IMG/VR virus record: IMGVR_UViG_3300046642_000078
Location: 1 to 48,652 of that record
Source of the DNA: a virus
Length of the DNA: 48,652 nt
Direction: 5' to 3' (one strand)
Positions 24,595 to 33,022 of the stretch are shown here, in pieces; the stretch's first letter is position 1; each line of letters begins with the position of its first letter. Under the pieces are notes generated by a model, which saw nothing but the letters and a program-made list of their open reading frames with translations, was not told the origin of the DNA and made no database searches. A program made the translations under genes and the position numbers.

Positions 24595-25020
24595 TTAGCC
24601 AGCCGGAGTAATCAAAATGTCGCCCGTGATCGTAAGACCAATAGCGCCGGTATAAACAGCGTCAACCTTAGCCGCGATAGGGAACGATGCAACGAACGCG
24701 CTAAACGCAATCAACGTGCCGTCCGACAACGTGACCTTAAACGACTTCTCAACGCCTGCTTTCTTAGCTGCGAGCAACGCCGAATGGCTAGGTTCCGAGA
24801 GGTTAATATTGGCGGTAAGCGTAAGTTGGCCCCAATCTTGGAGACCAAGACGGCGTTCTTTAGCGGTAGAGCTAAGGTCCGTAACGTCAATCTCTGCTGC
24901 CTTGCCATCGAATCCGCTAATGTCGGAAATGTTAACGATAGTGGTGAATACAGGCGTACCCGAAGTACCAGTATCGATAGCTACGATTGTACCTTGTGCG
25001 GTTTGTGCGGTAGAACTCAT
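24595..25020 (-). CDS. Major tail tube protein (141 aa)
   Basis: Beta-rich protein beginning STAQTAQGTIVAIDTG, with FTTIVNISDISGFDGKAAEIDVT-type tail tube features, split over residues 25-48, and ending ITGDILITPAG. Position between the DUF3168-like gene and G/GT is that of the tail tube subunit in HK97 and lambda-like phages. It would polymerise into hexameric rings along the tape measure. Confidence 0.87.
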   Translation of the reverse strand: MSSTAQTAQGTIVAIDTGTSGTPVFTTIVNISDISGFDGKAAEIDVTDLSSTAKERRLGLQDWGQLTLTANINLSEPSHSALLAAKKAGVEKSFKVTLSDGTLIAFSAFVASFPIAAKVDAVYTGAIGLTITGDILITPAG

Positions 25021-25376
25021 TATGTATTCCTAAATGTGATGCTGAAGTCTAAAGAGGATCCGTACAGCAGTGTGTCCGGTTCAAAGGTACTAACAGGCGC
25101 ACCAATAGGTACTGCCTTTACTACGGGGTTTACTAAAGCTTGGAATGCTTGCTCCATGATGCTAGCAGCCTGTGAGCGAGTCTTAGCCCACACGGTTACT
25201 TGCACGCGGGAGTTACGCGTTACAGGAGTTACGCTGTCAATGGTGGAGAAAGATTGACCGCCTACCGATTGATACGTACACCAAGGCGCTACTGTTGCAG
25301 CGGGGGCTATATCTGGAAAGACATTCCCACCAGCTAGTGTGGACAGCGCGCCGTAGACAATAGACTCAGCCGTCAT
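25020..25376 (-). CDS. DUF3168-like tail completion/terminator protein (118 aa)
   Basis: Start set at ATG 25376 (TAESIVYGALSTLAGG), which overlaps the preceding stop; the longer frame upstream reads through the adaptor gene. GNVFPDIAPAATVAPWCTYQ and RVQVTVWAKTRSQAASI fit the DUF3168 / HK97 gp9 type of tail terminator, which joins tail tube to the head connector. Its stop overlaps the tail tube ATG. Confidence 0.78.
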   Translation of the reverse strand: MTAESIVYGALSTLAGGNVFPDIAPAATVAPWCTYQSVGGQSFSTIDSVTPVTRNSRVQVTVWAKTRSQAASIMEQAFQALVNPVVKAVPIGAPVSTFEPDTLLYGSSLDFSITFRNT

Positions 25377-25731
25377 TAGCGTTCTCAGTGCAAGCCATAT
25401 CCACAAACTCGCGTGAATCGACATTAGGTAGGACTGACGCAATGTTGTAGATAACGTTCTGAGCGATAGCCCTGTCACCGTTATTAACGTCCGTGCGCCA
25501 ACGAATGCGGATACTTGCGTTACCCTTGTCGATCTGCATTCCGCCCGCTACTTTCTCAATGCCCTTAAGCGTGAGGACTTTGCCCCACACGGCGGCGTAC
25601 TCCGTCCAGACTTCTAAGGGCTGGCCTAATTCGTCTTTGCCGGAGGATTTGCGCTGCAGGGAAATCTTAAGGTTAAGGTCTCCCGCAAGGATGCCGGAGC
25701 CTTGTCGTTTCTTCTGGCCGGGAGTAGTCAT
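25366..25731 (-). CDS. Head-tail adaptor/head closure protein (121 aa)
   Basis: SPP1 gp16 type: LNLKISLQRKSSGKDELGQP, VWTEYAAVWGKVLTLKG and IRIRWRTDVN, in family order. Forms the stopper ring under the portal-connector. Overlaps both neighbours by a few bases. Confidence 0.82.
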   Translation of the reverse strand: MTTPGQKKRQGSGILAGDLNLKISLQRKSSGKDELGQPLEVWTEYAAVWGKVLTLKGIEKVAGGMQIDKGNASIRIRWRTDVNNGDRAIAQNVIYNIASVLPNVDSREFVDMACTENANDG

Positions 25732-26033
25732 GCGAACACAACCGGGCGGAGCCTAGCGAGCAGGCAGACAGCACCCACACTTAGCGGGTCGTCGAATCCC
25801 TCACGGCTAGCGTAGATCGTAGCCAGTACTAAGAGGGTTGCGAGCTTAGCGCGAGGCGGTACTGTGGTTTCGTCCCAATCAGCGGGTGTACTTCCGTCCG
25901 CTGCGGTAGTGCCAACGTAATCCGTAACGATATCGCTGGCTTGCGTGATTTTCTCCGCGAGGTCTACATCAGAGAACGTGTCGTCAATACGAAGGTGAAA
26001 CTTAGCTTCCGCTAGGGTTACTAAATCAGCCAT
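25728..26033 (-). CDS. HK97 gp6-like head-tail connector (101 aa)
   Basis: Helical protein starting ADLVTLAEAKFHLRIDD, the recognisable gp6-family N-terminus, followed by EKITQASDIVTDYVG and LATLLVLATIYASREGF. Rings of this protein attach to the portal. Directly follows the portal gene with an eight-base overlap. Confidence 0.85.
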   Translation of the reverse strand: MADLVTLAEAKFHLRIDDTFSDVDLAEKITQASDIVTDYVGTTAADGSTPADWDETTVPPRAKLATLLVLATIYASREGFDDPLSVGAVCLLARLRPVVFA

Positions 26034-27399
26034 TAGAATCGCCCTCCGTAGCGTTAGCCGTAGGTTTCTTTGCGGGCTTATCTGCAGGCTTCATAGTCTC
26101 TCCTGCTGGCGTAGTAGTGCCGCCGGAAGCATCCGTAATAGCTTGCCGTTCCTTAAGCATAGACAGCGGAATCCACTGGGCCTGGAGGTAAGGAGTCTCG
26201 CCACCCTCAACAGGAGGAAGACCAACCGTAGCGCGTGCTTCGTTAGGCGACATAACGCCGGAGCTAACAGCCTGTGCATTGGCTGCGTGCTGTGCGGCTG
26301 CGTCCATACGCATAAGCCCGTTCGTATCAATCTCCGTTCCTTGTCCATCGGGAACGCCTAGACCATCGTCTAGAAGTAGCTCCAAGCCCTCAATGTGAGC
26401 TTGCAAGCAATCGCTGTAATACATGCCTTCGTAGATTGCCGCGCTAGCTGCAGGGCGCGATGCCGTCTCAGCGCCTAGCTTATGCAAGGGTACGTGATAG
26501 CAACGTGCGATGTCTTCCACAGACCATTTAAGCTGCTCAATAAGCTGTGCATCCGTGCTAGTCATAGTCAAGGGCGAATAGGCAAGCCCACCAGCCAATA
26601 CGGCTACGCTTCCCGTACCTGTGCCTGAGTGTGCAGTAGCCCAAGCGGTCTTAGCTGCTGCGGCTTGTTCCGCTGAGATTTGGGCGGGTGCCGTGAGTAC
26701 GCCAGAAGGCCGCGCGGCGTTGCCAAAGAACGCAGCAGAATTAACCGCAATGTTGCTCCCCATCGTAGCGGAGACCGCGCAAGCTACCAGCGGAGACACA
26801 CCCACAAGAGGATGCCACGGGCAGATGCCGCGATCATGAATAATGTCACTGGCCGGAATTACGACAGCCTCTAGCGGGGATACTTGCAAGGGCGACATTG
26901 TGACTTGATAGAAAATCGAGTCGTCCGGAGCAACCATAGGTATAACGTAACGCGGGTTAAGAATCTCCATAGCGATAACGGCACCAATGGAATTTCTAGT
27001 CTTAAGAACGTACGTGTTACCCCAGAGCAATTTACTCGACAGCCACAGCTTAATGAATTGCTGACGTGTCTGGTAATGGTTAGGCTTGTTCAGTACTTTC
27101 GTGTAACGGGGTGCGGGCGACTCCTGCCAGACTGCATCGATCTGCTTAACGTACTTTATACGCAGCTTGGAAATGTCGGAGGAGATAAGGTCTACGCATG
27201 CGAAGACGGGGCCGGAGGCAAGCATCCCGTTCTGGCCGATAAGACTCTTGTTCTCCTGAAAAGCTCCTGTATACGGCTCCCTTACGAATAGGCCGTCGCC
27301 GCCTGGGAACATGGTGGCCGACAGACCAACACCCAGCGGGGTTTTACCGGGCTTCCTTCGGAAGTACCCCTTATTAATACTCAGCCCAAATAGTTTCAT
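26026..27399 (-). CDS. Portal protein, HK97 family (457 aa)
   Basis: Dodecameric vertex through which DNA is packaged and ejected. Family blocks: GPVFACVDLISSDISKL, LLWGNTYVLKTRN, HDRGICPWHPLVGVSPL and EDIARCYHVPLHKLG. The start is placed at ATG 27399, which overlaps the HNH stop (ATGA) and follows AGGGAGACGGC. The longer frame, 19 residues upstream, would run into the HNH gene. C-terminus is Lys/Pro/Thr-rich. Confidence 0.92.
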   Translation of the reverse strand: MKLFGLSINKGYFRRKPGKTPLGVGLSATMFPGGDGLFVREPYTGAFQENKSLIGQNGMLASGPVFACVDLISSDISKLRIKYVKQIDAVWQESPAPRYTKVLNKPNHYQTRQQFIKLWLSSKLLWGNTYVLKTRNSIGAVIAMEILNPRYVIPMVAPDDSIFYQVTMSPLQVSPLEAVVIPASDIIHDRGICPWHPLVGVSPLVACAVSATMGSNIAVNSAAFFGNAARPSGVLTAPAQISAEQAAAAKTAWATAHSGTGTGSVAVLAGGLAYSPLTMTSTDAQLIEQLKWSVEDIARCYHVPLHKLGAETASRPAASAAIYEGMYYSDCLQAHIEGLELLLDDGLGVPDGQGTEIDTNGLMRMDAAAQHAANAQAVSSGVMSPNEARATVGLPPVEGGETPYLQAQWIPLSMLKERQAITDASGGTTTPAGETMKPADKPAKKPTANATEGDSNG

Positions 27400-28082
27400 G
27401 CCGTCTCCCTGTCCGGCATATCCGGCCATGTACGATTGCCCTTCGCGATATTCCACGAACCGAGCATTACGTTAAGGTTAAATTCATTATGTAGGCCACA
27501 GACAAGATTTGACTGCAGCGGTACTTTATGGTCTACATGGAAGGGGATACCTAGCTCCCGCGAGAGATAACCGGCTAGCATGTAGTATTGCCTGCACGCT
27601 GTCTCGGATGCCCACGCGGGCAGTGCGTTCTTTTTAGCTGCAACCCGTTTTCTGGAATATGACGCGTACAAGGACGGGTTCTCCTCCCGGTGCCTAGCGA
27701 TAGCTGCGCGGCGCTTCTCTGGATTGGCCTTTCTGTATGCAGCCTCCCTAGATAGAATGGCGTCCCTGTCAGTTACTCTAAGTGTAGCTTGATAGGCTAG
27801 TCGGTGCTCTCTATTAAGGACGTAACGCTCTTTAGCCTTACTGCTAATGACCGCAGAATTAGCGGCGTGGTATTCACGCTTATCTTTAGCAATAACAGCA
27901 GCATTGCGTTCCCGGTACTCTTTACGGCTAAGATAAACCTTCTCTTTGTTTCGCTCTGCGTAAAGCTTAGACTCGATACTTCTGCAGGGTTTGCAAACAG
28001 GGCGAAGACCGCCCTTTGCCTTTGGGTGCGGAGAAAAGTTATTTTCGTCTTTCTCTAGGCTGCACTTCGTACAGACCTTCAC
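27396..28082 (-). CDS. HNH homing endonuclease (228 aa)
   Basis: N-terminal zinc pair (VCTKCSLEKDENNF, VCKPCRS; residues 3-34), a long Arg/Ala/Glu-rich helix with repeated EYR/REH elements (about 50-150) for DNA contact, and a C-terminal HNH core FHVDHKVPLQSNLVCGLHNE followed by NLNVMLGSWNIAKGNR. It lies between the capsid-side small genes and the portal. GTG start overlaps the upstream TGA, and its TGA overlaps the portal ATG. Its last codons (ACG GCA TGA) mimic those of the upstream gene (ACG GCG TGA). Confidence 0.85.
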   Translation of the reverse strand: MKVCTKCSLEKDENNFSPHPKAKGGLRPVCKPCRSIESKLYAERNKEKVYLSRKEYRERNAAVIAKDKREYHAANSAVISSKAKERYVLNREHRLAYQATLRVTDRDAILSREAAYRKANPEKRRAAIARHREENPSLYASYSRKRVAAKKNALPAWASETACRQYYMLAGYLSRELGIPFHVDHKVPLQSNLVCGLHNEFNLNVMLGSWNIAKGNRTWPDMPDRETA

Positions 28083-28267
28083 GCCGTCTTCTTCGGACGA
28101 CCTGGGCCGCGCTTAGGCTCATCTTCCGTAAGTGATACTTCTTTTACCCATCCTAGCGCGACAAGTGCGCGTGCATCCGTGGGGCTGTATTCTCTTGTTT
28201 CGCCCTTAAGCAGCGGCGGATAGAACTGAACATCGCGGAGGGCTTGCACCCTAATTGTGTTGGACAT
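28079..28267 (-). CDS. Small structural-operon protein with AT-hook-like tail (62 aa)
   Basis: Starts SNTIRVQALRDVQFYPPLLKG and ends KRGPGRPKKTA, a basic GRP core like an AT-hook that binds the minor groove. Lies between capsid and portal. Similar short proteins with basic tails occur in head operons, but no firm family name can be given. Confidence 0.6.
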   Translation of the reverse strand: MSNTIRVQALRDVQFYPPLLKGETREYSPTDARALVALGWVKEVSLTEDEPKRGPGRPKKTA

Positions 28268-28287
28268 AAGCCCTCCAAGCTAATCAG

Positions 28288-28473
28288 TTAAACACTAGCA
28301 AGCGTCCAAGCGCCTGCAGCTTTTACGTACCGCTTACCGTCCATCGAATCGAGTGCAATGCTTCCGTTGACGCCTACAGCTACGTCAGGAGCGCTGCCCT
28401 TAAACTGAAGTACGATAAGTCCTACTTTTTGCGCGTTGTAGATCGGCAAAATATCGCGGGGTTTGAATGCCAT
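28288..28473 (-). CDS. Hypothetical head-operon protein (61 aa)
   Basis: Beta-rich small protein with IVLQFKGSAPDVAVGVNGSI and YVKAAGAWTLASV. It lies downstream of the capsid gene behind a hairpin terminator, with AGGAAT before the ATG. A capsid decoration or stabilising role is possible; unproven. Confidence 0.6.
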   Translation of the reverse strand: MAFKPRDILPIYNAQKVGLIVLQFKGSAPDVAVGVNGSIALDSMDGKRYVKAAGAWTLASV

Positions 28474-28491
28474 AGGATTCCTAAAGAATTA

Positions 28492-28515
28492 GCCCGCAAT
28501 TACGCGGGCATTTGA
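28492..28515 (-). terminator. Hairpin terminator after the capsid gene
   Basis: On the minus strand GCCCGC-GTAATT-GCGGGC (28509-28492) follows the capsid stop, then TAATTCTTT. Stem is strong but the U-run is imperfect, so termination is probably partial, which would raise capsid message over downstream genes. Confidence 0.55.
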
Positions 28516-29838
28516 TTACGAACCGTACGCAACACCAGAGAGTTGACCAACAGCCAACGTGCGGCGCTTCTGCCAATTGATAAATTGACCAATGCGGATT
28601 GCAACCATGTTGTTCTGGAACATGGAAGTCGGTTGTGCAGTCAAACCGCCACCAGTACCCGGAGCGCTATCCATAATGATGCTTGCTTCCGTGCTAATGT
28701 CGATCTGCGGGCCTGCATCTTCCGAGAGGAACAGTTCGTCTTGAATGAACAAGTCGATAACGTTAGCTGCAACGTTGTTCGACGTGATAACCTTAACGCC
28801 CATCAAGTAGCCACCGTCCATCGTCAGGGTCGGGAAGGCGAGCACACCCAGCGGGGTAAGCATCGAACCGATAGCCAGAGCGCGGGCTGGCGACATAACG
28901 AAGACAGCCGATTGCAGGTTGTAGTTAGCCGCAATGAACGGGGCCAACACAGCTTGCACGTCCTTACGAAGCGACTCGTAATCCGAACCCGTAGCAGCAA
29001 CCGGCGTAACACCGTTGAGCATACCAGCCGGGGAGATGTTAGCCACTGCAGCAGCCGAACCGAGGAACGTGGTATCGATACCTTGTGCGGTAGCCTTCAG
29101 CAAGTCAGCTTGTACGAGCGATTCTACAGCGGGGTTGCTAAACCGAATGATTTCTTGCGAAAGGACCGAGATAGCGTAGACCTTGCTCCACGTCAGGAAC
29201 ACGGCGTTAAACGCTGCGGACGTAACCGGAGCCGGAGCAGCTTCACCAACCCAACCCACCGAGCTACCACCCGTCTGACCAGCGATACGGACGTTAAACG
29301 GAACCTTCTTCAGCGACAGACGGCCAACCACGGTTTGCGGGTACAGAAGTTCGATGAAATCGCCGCCGTACTGTTCCGGGTACACCAAGTTACCGGCCCA
29401 TGCCGCGACTTGCGTCGAACCAGCAGCGACCGCAGACTTAACGATGCCATTAACGATATGGTCGTCTTTGTAGTGCTCATCAGCGAGGCTCTTAGCAACT
29501 GCCAGGTTGCCCTGTGCCTTAGCCAGAATCATCGCGGTGCGAGTGAAGGCCGAACCCTTGGGGGCGTTGCTCTTGACCGTGATAACGGGGTCAACGCTGG
29601 TCGTGCTAACAGTAGCAACCGCGACAGCTTGAGCAGCCATCGACTTTTCCACCGTCTTAAGGCGTGCAAGTTCAGCAGCGCCGTCCGTCAGTTCCTTTTC
29701 GAAACCGTTAAACGCGGTAACTTCTTCGTCCGTAAGCGCAACATCACCATTAACCGACTTGATAACGAGGTCGTTACGTGCGGTTTCAGCTTGTGCCAAA
29801 CGTGCCGTAAGGGCTTTAATTTTTTCAGCGATAGACAA
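28516..29838 (-). CDS. Major capsid protein, HK97 fold with N-terminal scaffold domain (440 aa)
   Basis: Start taken as TTG 29838 because AAGGA lies seven bases upstream and the protease stop lies just before it; an ATG at 29874 lies inside the protease gene and lacks a site. Residues 1-90 are a charged coiled coil (delta/scaffold domain) expected to be cut off by the protease. The rest has the HK97 capsid pattern: AGNLVYPEQYGGDFIELL, VGWVGEAAPAPVTSAAFN, QEIIRFSNPAVESLV, YLMGVKVITSNNV and MVAIRIGQFINWQKRR. Confidence 0.93.
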   Translation of the reverse strand: MSIAEKIKALTARLAQAETARNDLVIKSVNGDVALTDEEVTAFNGFEKELTDGAAELARLKTVEKSMAAQAVAVATVSTTSVDPVITVKSNAPKGSAFTRTAMILAKAQGNLAVAKSLADEHYKDDHIVNGIVKSAVAAGSTQVAAWAGNLVYPEQYGGDFIELLYPQTVVGRLSLKKVPFNVRIAGQTGGSSVGWVGEAAPAPVTSAAFNAVFLTWSKVYAISVLSQEIIRFSNPAVESLVQADLLKATAQGIDTTFLGSAAAVANISPAGMLNGVTPVAATGSDYESLRKDVQAVLAPFIAANYNLQSAVFVMSPARALAIGSMLTPLGVLAFPTLTMDGGYLMGVKVITSNNVAANVIDLFIQDELFLSEDAGPQIDISTEASIIMDSAPGTGGGLTAQPTSMFQNNMVAIRIGQFINWQKRRTLAVGQLSGVAYGS

Positions 29839-29848
29839 TTTGTAGTCC

Positions 29849-30457
29849 TTAATATTTACGATACGAAAGGTCAAGCTTGACCAGACGCGGGGTTTTTACA
29901 ACGGTGGTTTCGACAGTGGTAGCCACCGCTGCCGCTTCTACTACGGGTTTTTCGCCCGTTACTTCGACCGCTTCCGCAGTCTCAGCTAATGCAAGACTCT
30001 TGAACGCGGTAATTACTGCTTCCGGGTTAGCCGGGATTGCGACTAGCGACAGTTCGTGGACGTTAGCCTTTGTGAAGCGCACGCCCTTACCCTCTCCGAG
30101 TAGTTCATACTCATCTGGTACAAACCCGATCGAAACGGCTTTGATAAGACCGCTCTTGACGCTATGCCATGCTTCATCGCAGCGGTCTTTTACAACCCCC
30201 GCTTCGTCTACCTTGGCAATCTTGGCGCGAAAAGGTAAACCCTTCTCCGTAGGCGCTCCGAATTGAACCGTGCCTACCGGGGAATGGTGGTCGTGGTTCA
30301 GAAGAAGGGGCGCGTCCTTTGCGAAGGTGAGTCCAAGGGGTTCTACGATATCTTTAACCCTGTCTAATGCAGGGGTAGACGCCATCCCTTCAATCTCTCT
30401 GGAATCCTCATTAAGTGACTTGATGGTGATAGCGGAAAATGCTGTAGTGCTAGCCAT
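29849..30457 (-). CDS. Prohead protease, HK97 family (202 aa)
   Basis: Serine protease that cuts the scaffold from capsid subunits before expansion. LLLNHDHHSPVGTVQFG (catalytic His near residue 55), LIKAVSIGFVPDEYE (Ser near 103) and HELSLVAIPANPEAVI near 129 are the diagnostic blocks. The start is ATG 30457, inside the last codons of the HNH gene, which reads the same bases as Asn-His-Gly. C-terminus is a Val/Ala/Thr-rich linker. Confidence 0.92.
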   Translation of the reverse strand: MASTTAFSAITIKSLNEDSREIEGMASTPALDRVKDIVEPLGLTFAKDAPLLLNHDHHSPVGTVQFGAPTEKGLPFRAKIAKVDEAGVVKDRCDEAWHSVKSGLIKAVSIGFVPDEYELLGEGKGVRFTKANVHELSLVAIPANPEAVITAFKSLALAETAEAVEVTGEKPVVEAAAVATTVETTVVKTPRLVKLDLSYRKY

Positions 30458-30953
30458 GATTAGCAAATGCTCCGTGGAGGCTTTCACGGTATGCTTGCAA
30501 CGCGGCTACCGCTAACGCGGAGTCCGAGAAGTAGCCTAGGTGCTTAGCCTTGTTATTGATAGAAATAGTGGCCCGCCACTTTCCTTTTGTTCTGCTCCAG
30601 CCAACACCCTTAATACCGGATGTGTTGTGGCGGGAAATAGGCAGGTTGTACATGTTCTGCGCCTTAGTGGCGGGTCTCATGTTGTCCCAGCGGTTGTCTG
30701 CACGGTCCAAGTTCTTATGGTCAATGCAGGACGTGGGCCATTCTCCAGTCATGTACAGCCATATGAGGCGGTGCGCCTGATATTTGCCTCCCGCCAGACC
30801 TACACGGATGTACCCGCAAGTAGTATCTACAACGCCTGCGGGCTGTCCCACTACCGTTTTGCTGCCTACCTTTATCCGCCACGTCAATACACCTGTATCG
30901 GGGCAATAGTTGAATACTTCCCGGAGGTACGCCTGCGTAATTTCTGTTTTCAT
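30450..30953 (-). CDS. HNH homing endonuclease with AP2 DNA-binding domain (167 aa)
   Basis: HNH half: AHRLIWLYMTGEWPTSCIDH, NLDRADNRWDNMRPATKAQN (about residues 60-103). AP2-type half: NTSGIKGVGWSRTKGKWRA then ISINNKAKHLGYF (about 110-145). It ends LHGAFANHG and the bases for NHG contain the protease start codon. Inserted between terminase large subunit and protease. Paralogous to the genes at 33434 and 39281. Confidence 0.88.
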   Translation of the reverse strand: MKTEITQAYLREVFNYCPDTGVLTWRIKVGSKTVVGQPAGVVDTTCGYIRVGLAGGKYQAHRLIWLYMTGEWPTSCIDHKNLDRADNRWDNMRPATKAQNMYNLPISRHNTSGIKGVGWSRTKGKWRATISINNKAKHLGYFSDSALAVAALQAYRESLHGAFANHG

Positions 30954-30965
30954 CCGTCCTCTAGG

Positions 30966-32564
30966 TCAATAAACCATTGGCACGCCAACATCTTCATTTC
31001 CTGCCGCGAGTACAACCGCACCGGCAGCCATAACTAAGGCAACAATTCCGTCAATACGGCCTGTGGCTTTCTGTTTATCCAACTTACGATTACCCGCTGG
31101 GTCTTTGACTACTACGCCGTTAGCAGCACACATTGTTAAAACGGGGTGCATACCATGAGCAACTTGGGAGTTAAGTAGCCACTCTTCCAACACATCCATA
31201 GCGGGGGAAATTGACATGAAACCTTGTCCGAACTCCACGAGAGGCAGCAAGCCGCCTTCTGCAGCCGGTAACTCGGTATCGATGCCTATATCAGCGAACT
31301 CTTTCTTTAGAAGATCGATTCGCCAACGGTCAAACGCTATAGAGTGGATGCTTAGGCCGTAGCAAATTTCGGCAATGTCGCGGGCCACGTACTCATAATC
31401 CACCGTCTTACCCGGAGTCGTCCGAATGTAGCCTTGCTTAGCCCATACGTCATAGGGTGAGCGGTCTTTGTGTGAGCGGTCTTTAAGCCCGTCTTCAGGC
31501 GTCCATACGTACGTGTGTACTTGCCAGATGCCCGCTACCTTGCCCACCAGCACCAACGCGGTTAAGTCGGTACGTGCCGATAAGTCAAGGCCGCCGTAGA
31601 CGGGCGTATGTCGGTCAAACGGTAAGGGTATAGCTGCGTTAGCCTTCCAAACATCACGGGAGATAAATGGGGAATTGACGGATACGCGCTGGTTTAGCAG
31701 CAAGTTCCGTACAGTGTTCTCCATAGACGGCATACGGGCCGCCTGCTTCATCTGCTCCTCTAGGTCCGGTAGCGAACGGAATAGACCAAGAGCCGGGTTA
31801 GCATCAGCCCACGCCTGCTTATCGTCTAACTCCGCGTTTTCGTCCGCACAGTACAGGTGAGACACAATGCGCGGGTCTCCGCTCGCTTCAGCGTCGTCTA
31901 GCCAGATAGAGAGCAAGTCCGCATCTGACGCAGCTTGCGTGCTAAGGGCGATTAGGAGCGGGTTAGCGTGTGCGCCCTGTGACGTGGTGATAGCATCAAT
32001 AAAATCTGACTGCGGCCCTACTATCTGCCCAATCTCGTCTAGGATTGCCAGTACAGGGCTAAGGCCGTGGGCCGTCTTGGCTTCAGCAGATAGCGCGCGG
32101 TACTCTACATTCAATTCCCGACCTACCAAGCGCTTACCGGAGGGCAAGATACTGACTCGCTTTTGTAGAGATGGGGATAACTGAACCATCTTTGAGGCCA
32201 GACTAAACACTAGCGCAGCCTGATCCCTTGACATAGCGCCGGAAACAATCTGGCTGTTTAGCTTAGCTTCAGGCCCGACCAAATGGACTAGCAGGATAAA
32301 TGCAATCGTTGCTGATTTTGCATTTTTGCGTGCGATGGAGAATAGCGCGCGGCGTGTAATCGCAACGTTGTCATAGACCGAGTATAGGAATGCTTCCTGG
32401 AAGTCGGCTAGCTTTACCTTCTGTCCTACTAAGGCCCCTTCAGGGATAACGCAATTGCGTTCCACGAAGTACATAGCCTGTTCGGCGCGGGTCAAATCAT
32501 CGTAAGGCAGGCCACGCCATTCCCGTAATTTCGGGATTGGGCCACATCGATACGGGTTCTTCAA
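30966..32564 (-). CDS. terL: Terminase large subunit, HK97-type (532 aa)
   Basis: Packaging ATPase and nuclease. ATPase: SIARKNAKSATIAFILLVHL is the deviant Walker A (residues about 76-95), LAILDEIGQ the Walker B (about 171), ALSTQAASDADLLS the coupling motif. The nuclease part has GGLDLSARTDLTALVLVG with the metal Asp near residue 330 and KATGRIDGIVALVMA near the C-terminus. Overlaps the small subunit stop. Confidence 0.93.
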   Translation of the reverse strand: MKNPYRCGPIPKLREWRGLPYDDLTRAEQAMYFVERNCVIPEGALVGQKVKLADFQEAFLYSVYDNVAITRRALFSIARKNAKSATIAFILLVHLVGPEAKLNSQIVSGAMSRDQAALVFSLASKMVQLSPSLQKRVSILPSGKRLVGRELNVEYRALSAEAKTAHGLSPVLAILDEIGQIVGPQSDFIDAITTSQGAHANPLLIALSTQAASDADLLSIWLDDAEASGDPRIVSHLYCADENAELDDKQAWADANPALGLFRSLPDLEEQMKQAARMPSMENTVRNLLLNQRVSVNSPFISRDVWKANAAIPLPFDRHTPVYGGLDLSARTDLTALVLVGKVAGIWQVHTYVWTPEDGLKDRSHKDRSPYDVWAKQGYIRTTPGKTVDYEYVARDIAEICYGLSIHSIAFDRWRIDLLKKEFADIGIDTELPAAEGGLLPLVEFGQGFMSISPAMDVLEEWLLNSQVAHGMHPVLTMCAANGVVVKDPAGNRKLDKQKATGRIDGIVALVMAAGAVVLAAGNEDVGVPMVY

Positions 32565-33022
32565 ACCGCACGCAACCTAGGAATAGACGGGTCGTCCTCA
32601 ACTTCACGCGCCTCTACTTCTACAGTTAGCTTCTTACCGGCATCCCGGCTGCGCCCTTGCGTAGCCTCCGCATGCACATGGACAGCCTTGGACAACGCGA
32701 TAACTCTACGGGTCATTACTTCAAGCAGGTTATGCTTAGGGTTAAGCGTAACAGTGCCCTTGGCATTAACCAGGGTATCGCCTTCCTTCGCAATCTCATT
32801 GAGCAACCTATTAATCCCGCTTTGCGTGCGAGCCAAGGTAGCCGCTAGAGCTAAGTCGGCAGGATTCCACGTGGTGCTAGCCCTAGCCTCTACAATCGCG
32901 TTCCAGAAGGGGATAGCCTCGTCTGGTAGGTCAATGTGAGAAGGTGGGCGTATCGGTCCTAGGGCTGCTGCCTGTGCTGCTGCGACTGCGGTAGTTACCG
33001 AGTCCGAACGGACTCTAGTCAT
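32561..33022 (-). CDS. terS: Terminase small subunit (153 aa)
   Basis: Helical DNA-recognition subunit typical of the HK97/P27 type: FWNAIVEARASTTWNPADLA and LNEIAKEGDTLVNAKG followed by NPKHNLLEVMTRRVIALSKA. Strong site TAGGAG seven bases before the ATG. First gene of the late structural block, so a late promoter and the cos site are expected in the 400 bases upstream. Confidence 0.85.
   Translation of the reverse strand: MTRVRSDSVTTAVAAAQAAALGPIRPPSHIDLPDEAIPFWNAIVEARASTTWNPADLALAATLARTQSGINRLLNEIAKEGDTLVNAKGTVTLNPKHNLLEVMTRRVIALSKAVHVHAEATQGRSRDAGKKLTVEVEAREVEDDPSIPRLRAV

Noticed and set aside
28543-29880. A 445-codon open frame antisense to the capsid gene
   Set aside because: It lies wholly opposite the HK97 capsid gene, has an Arg/His-rich composition without domains, and reflects codon bias of the real gene.
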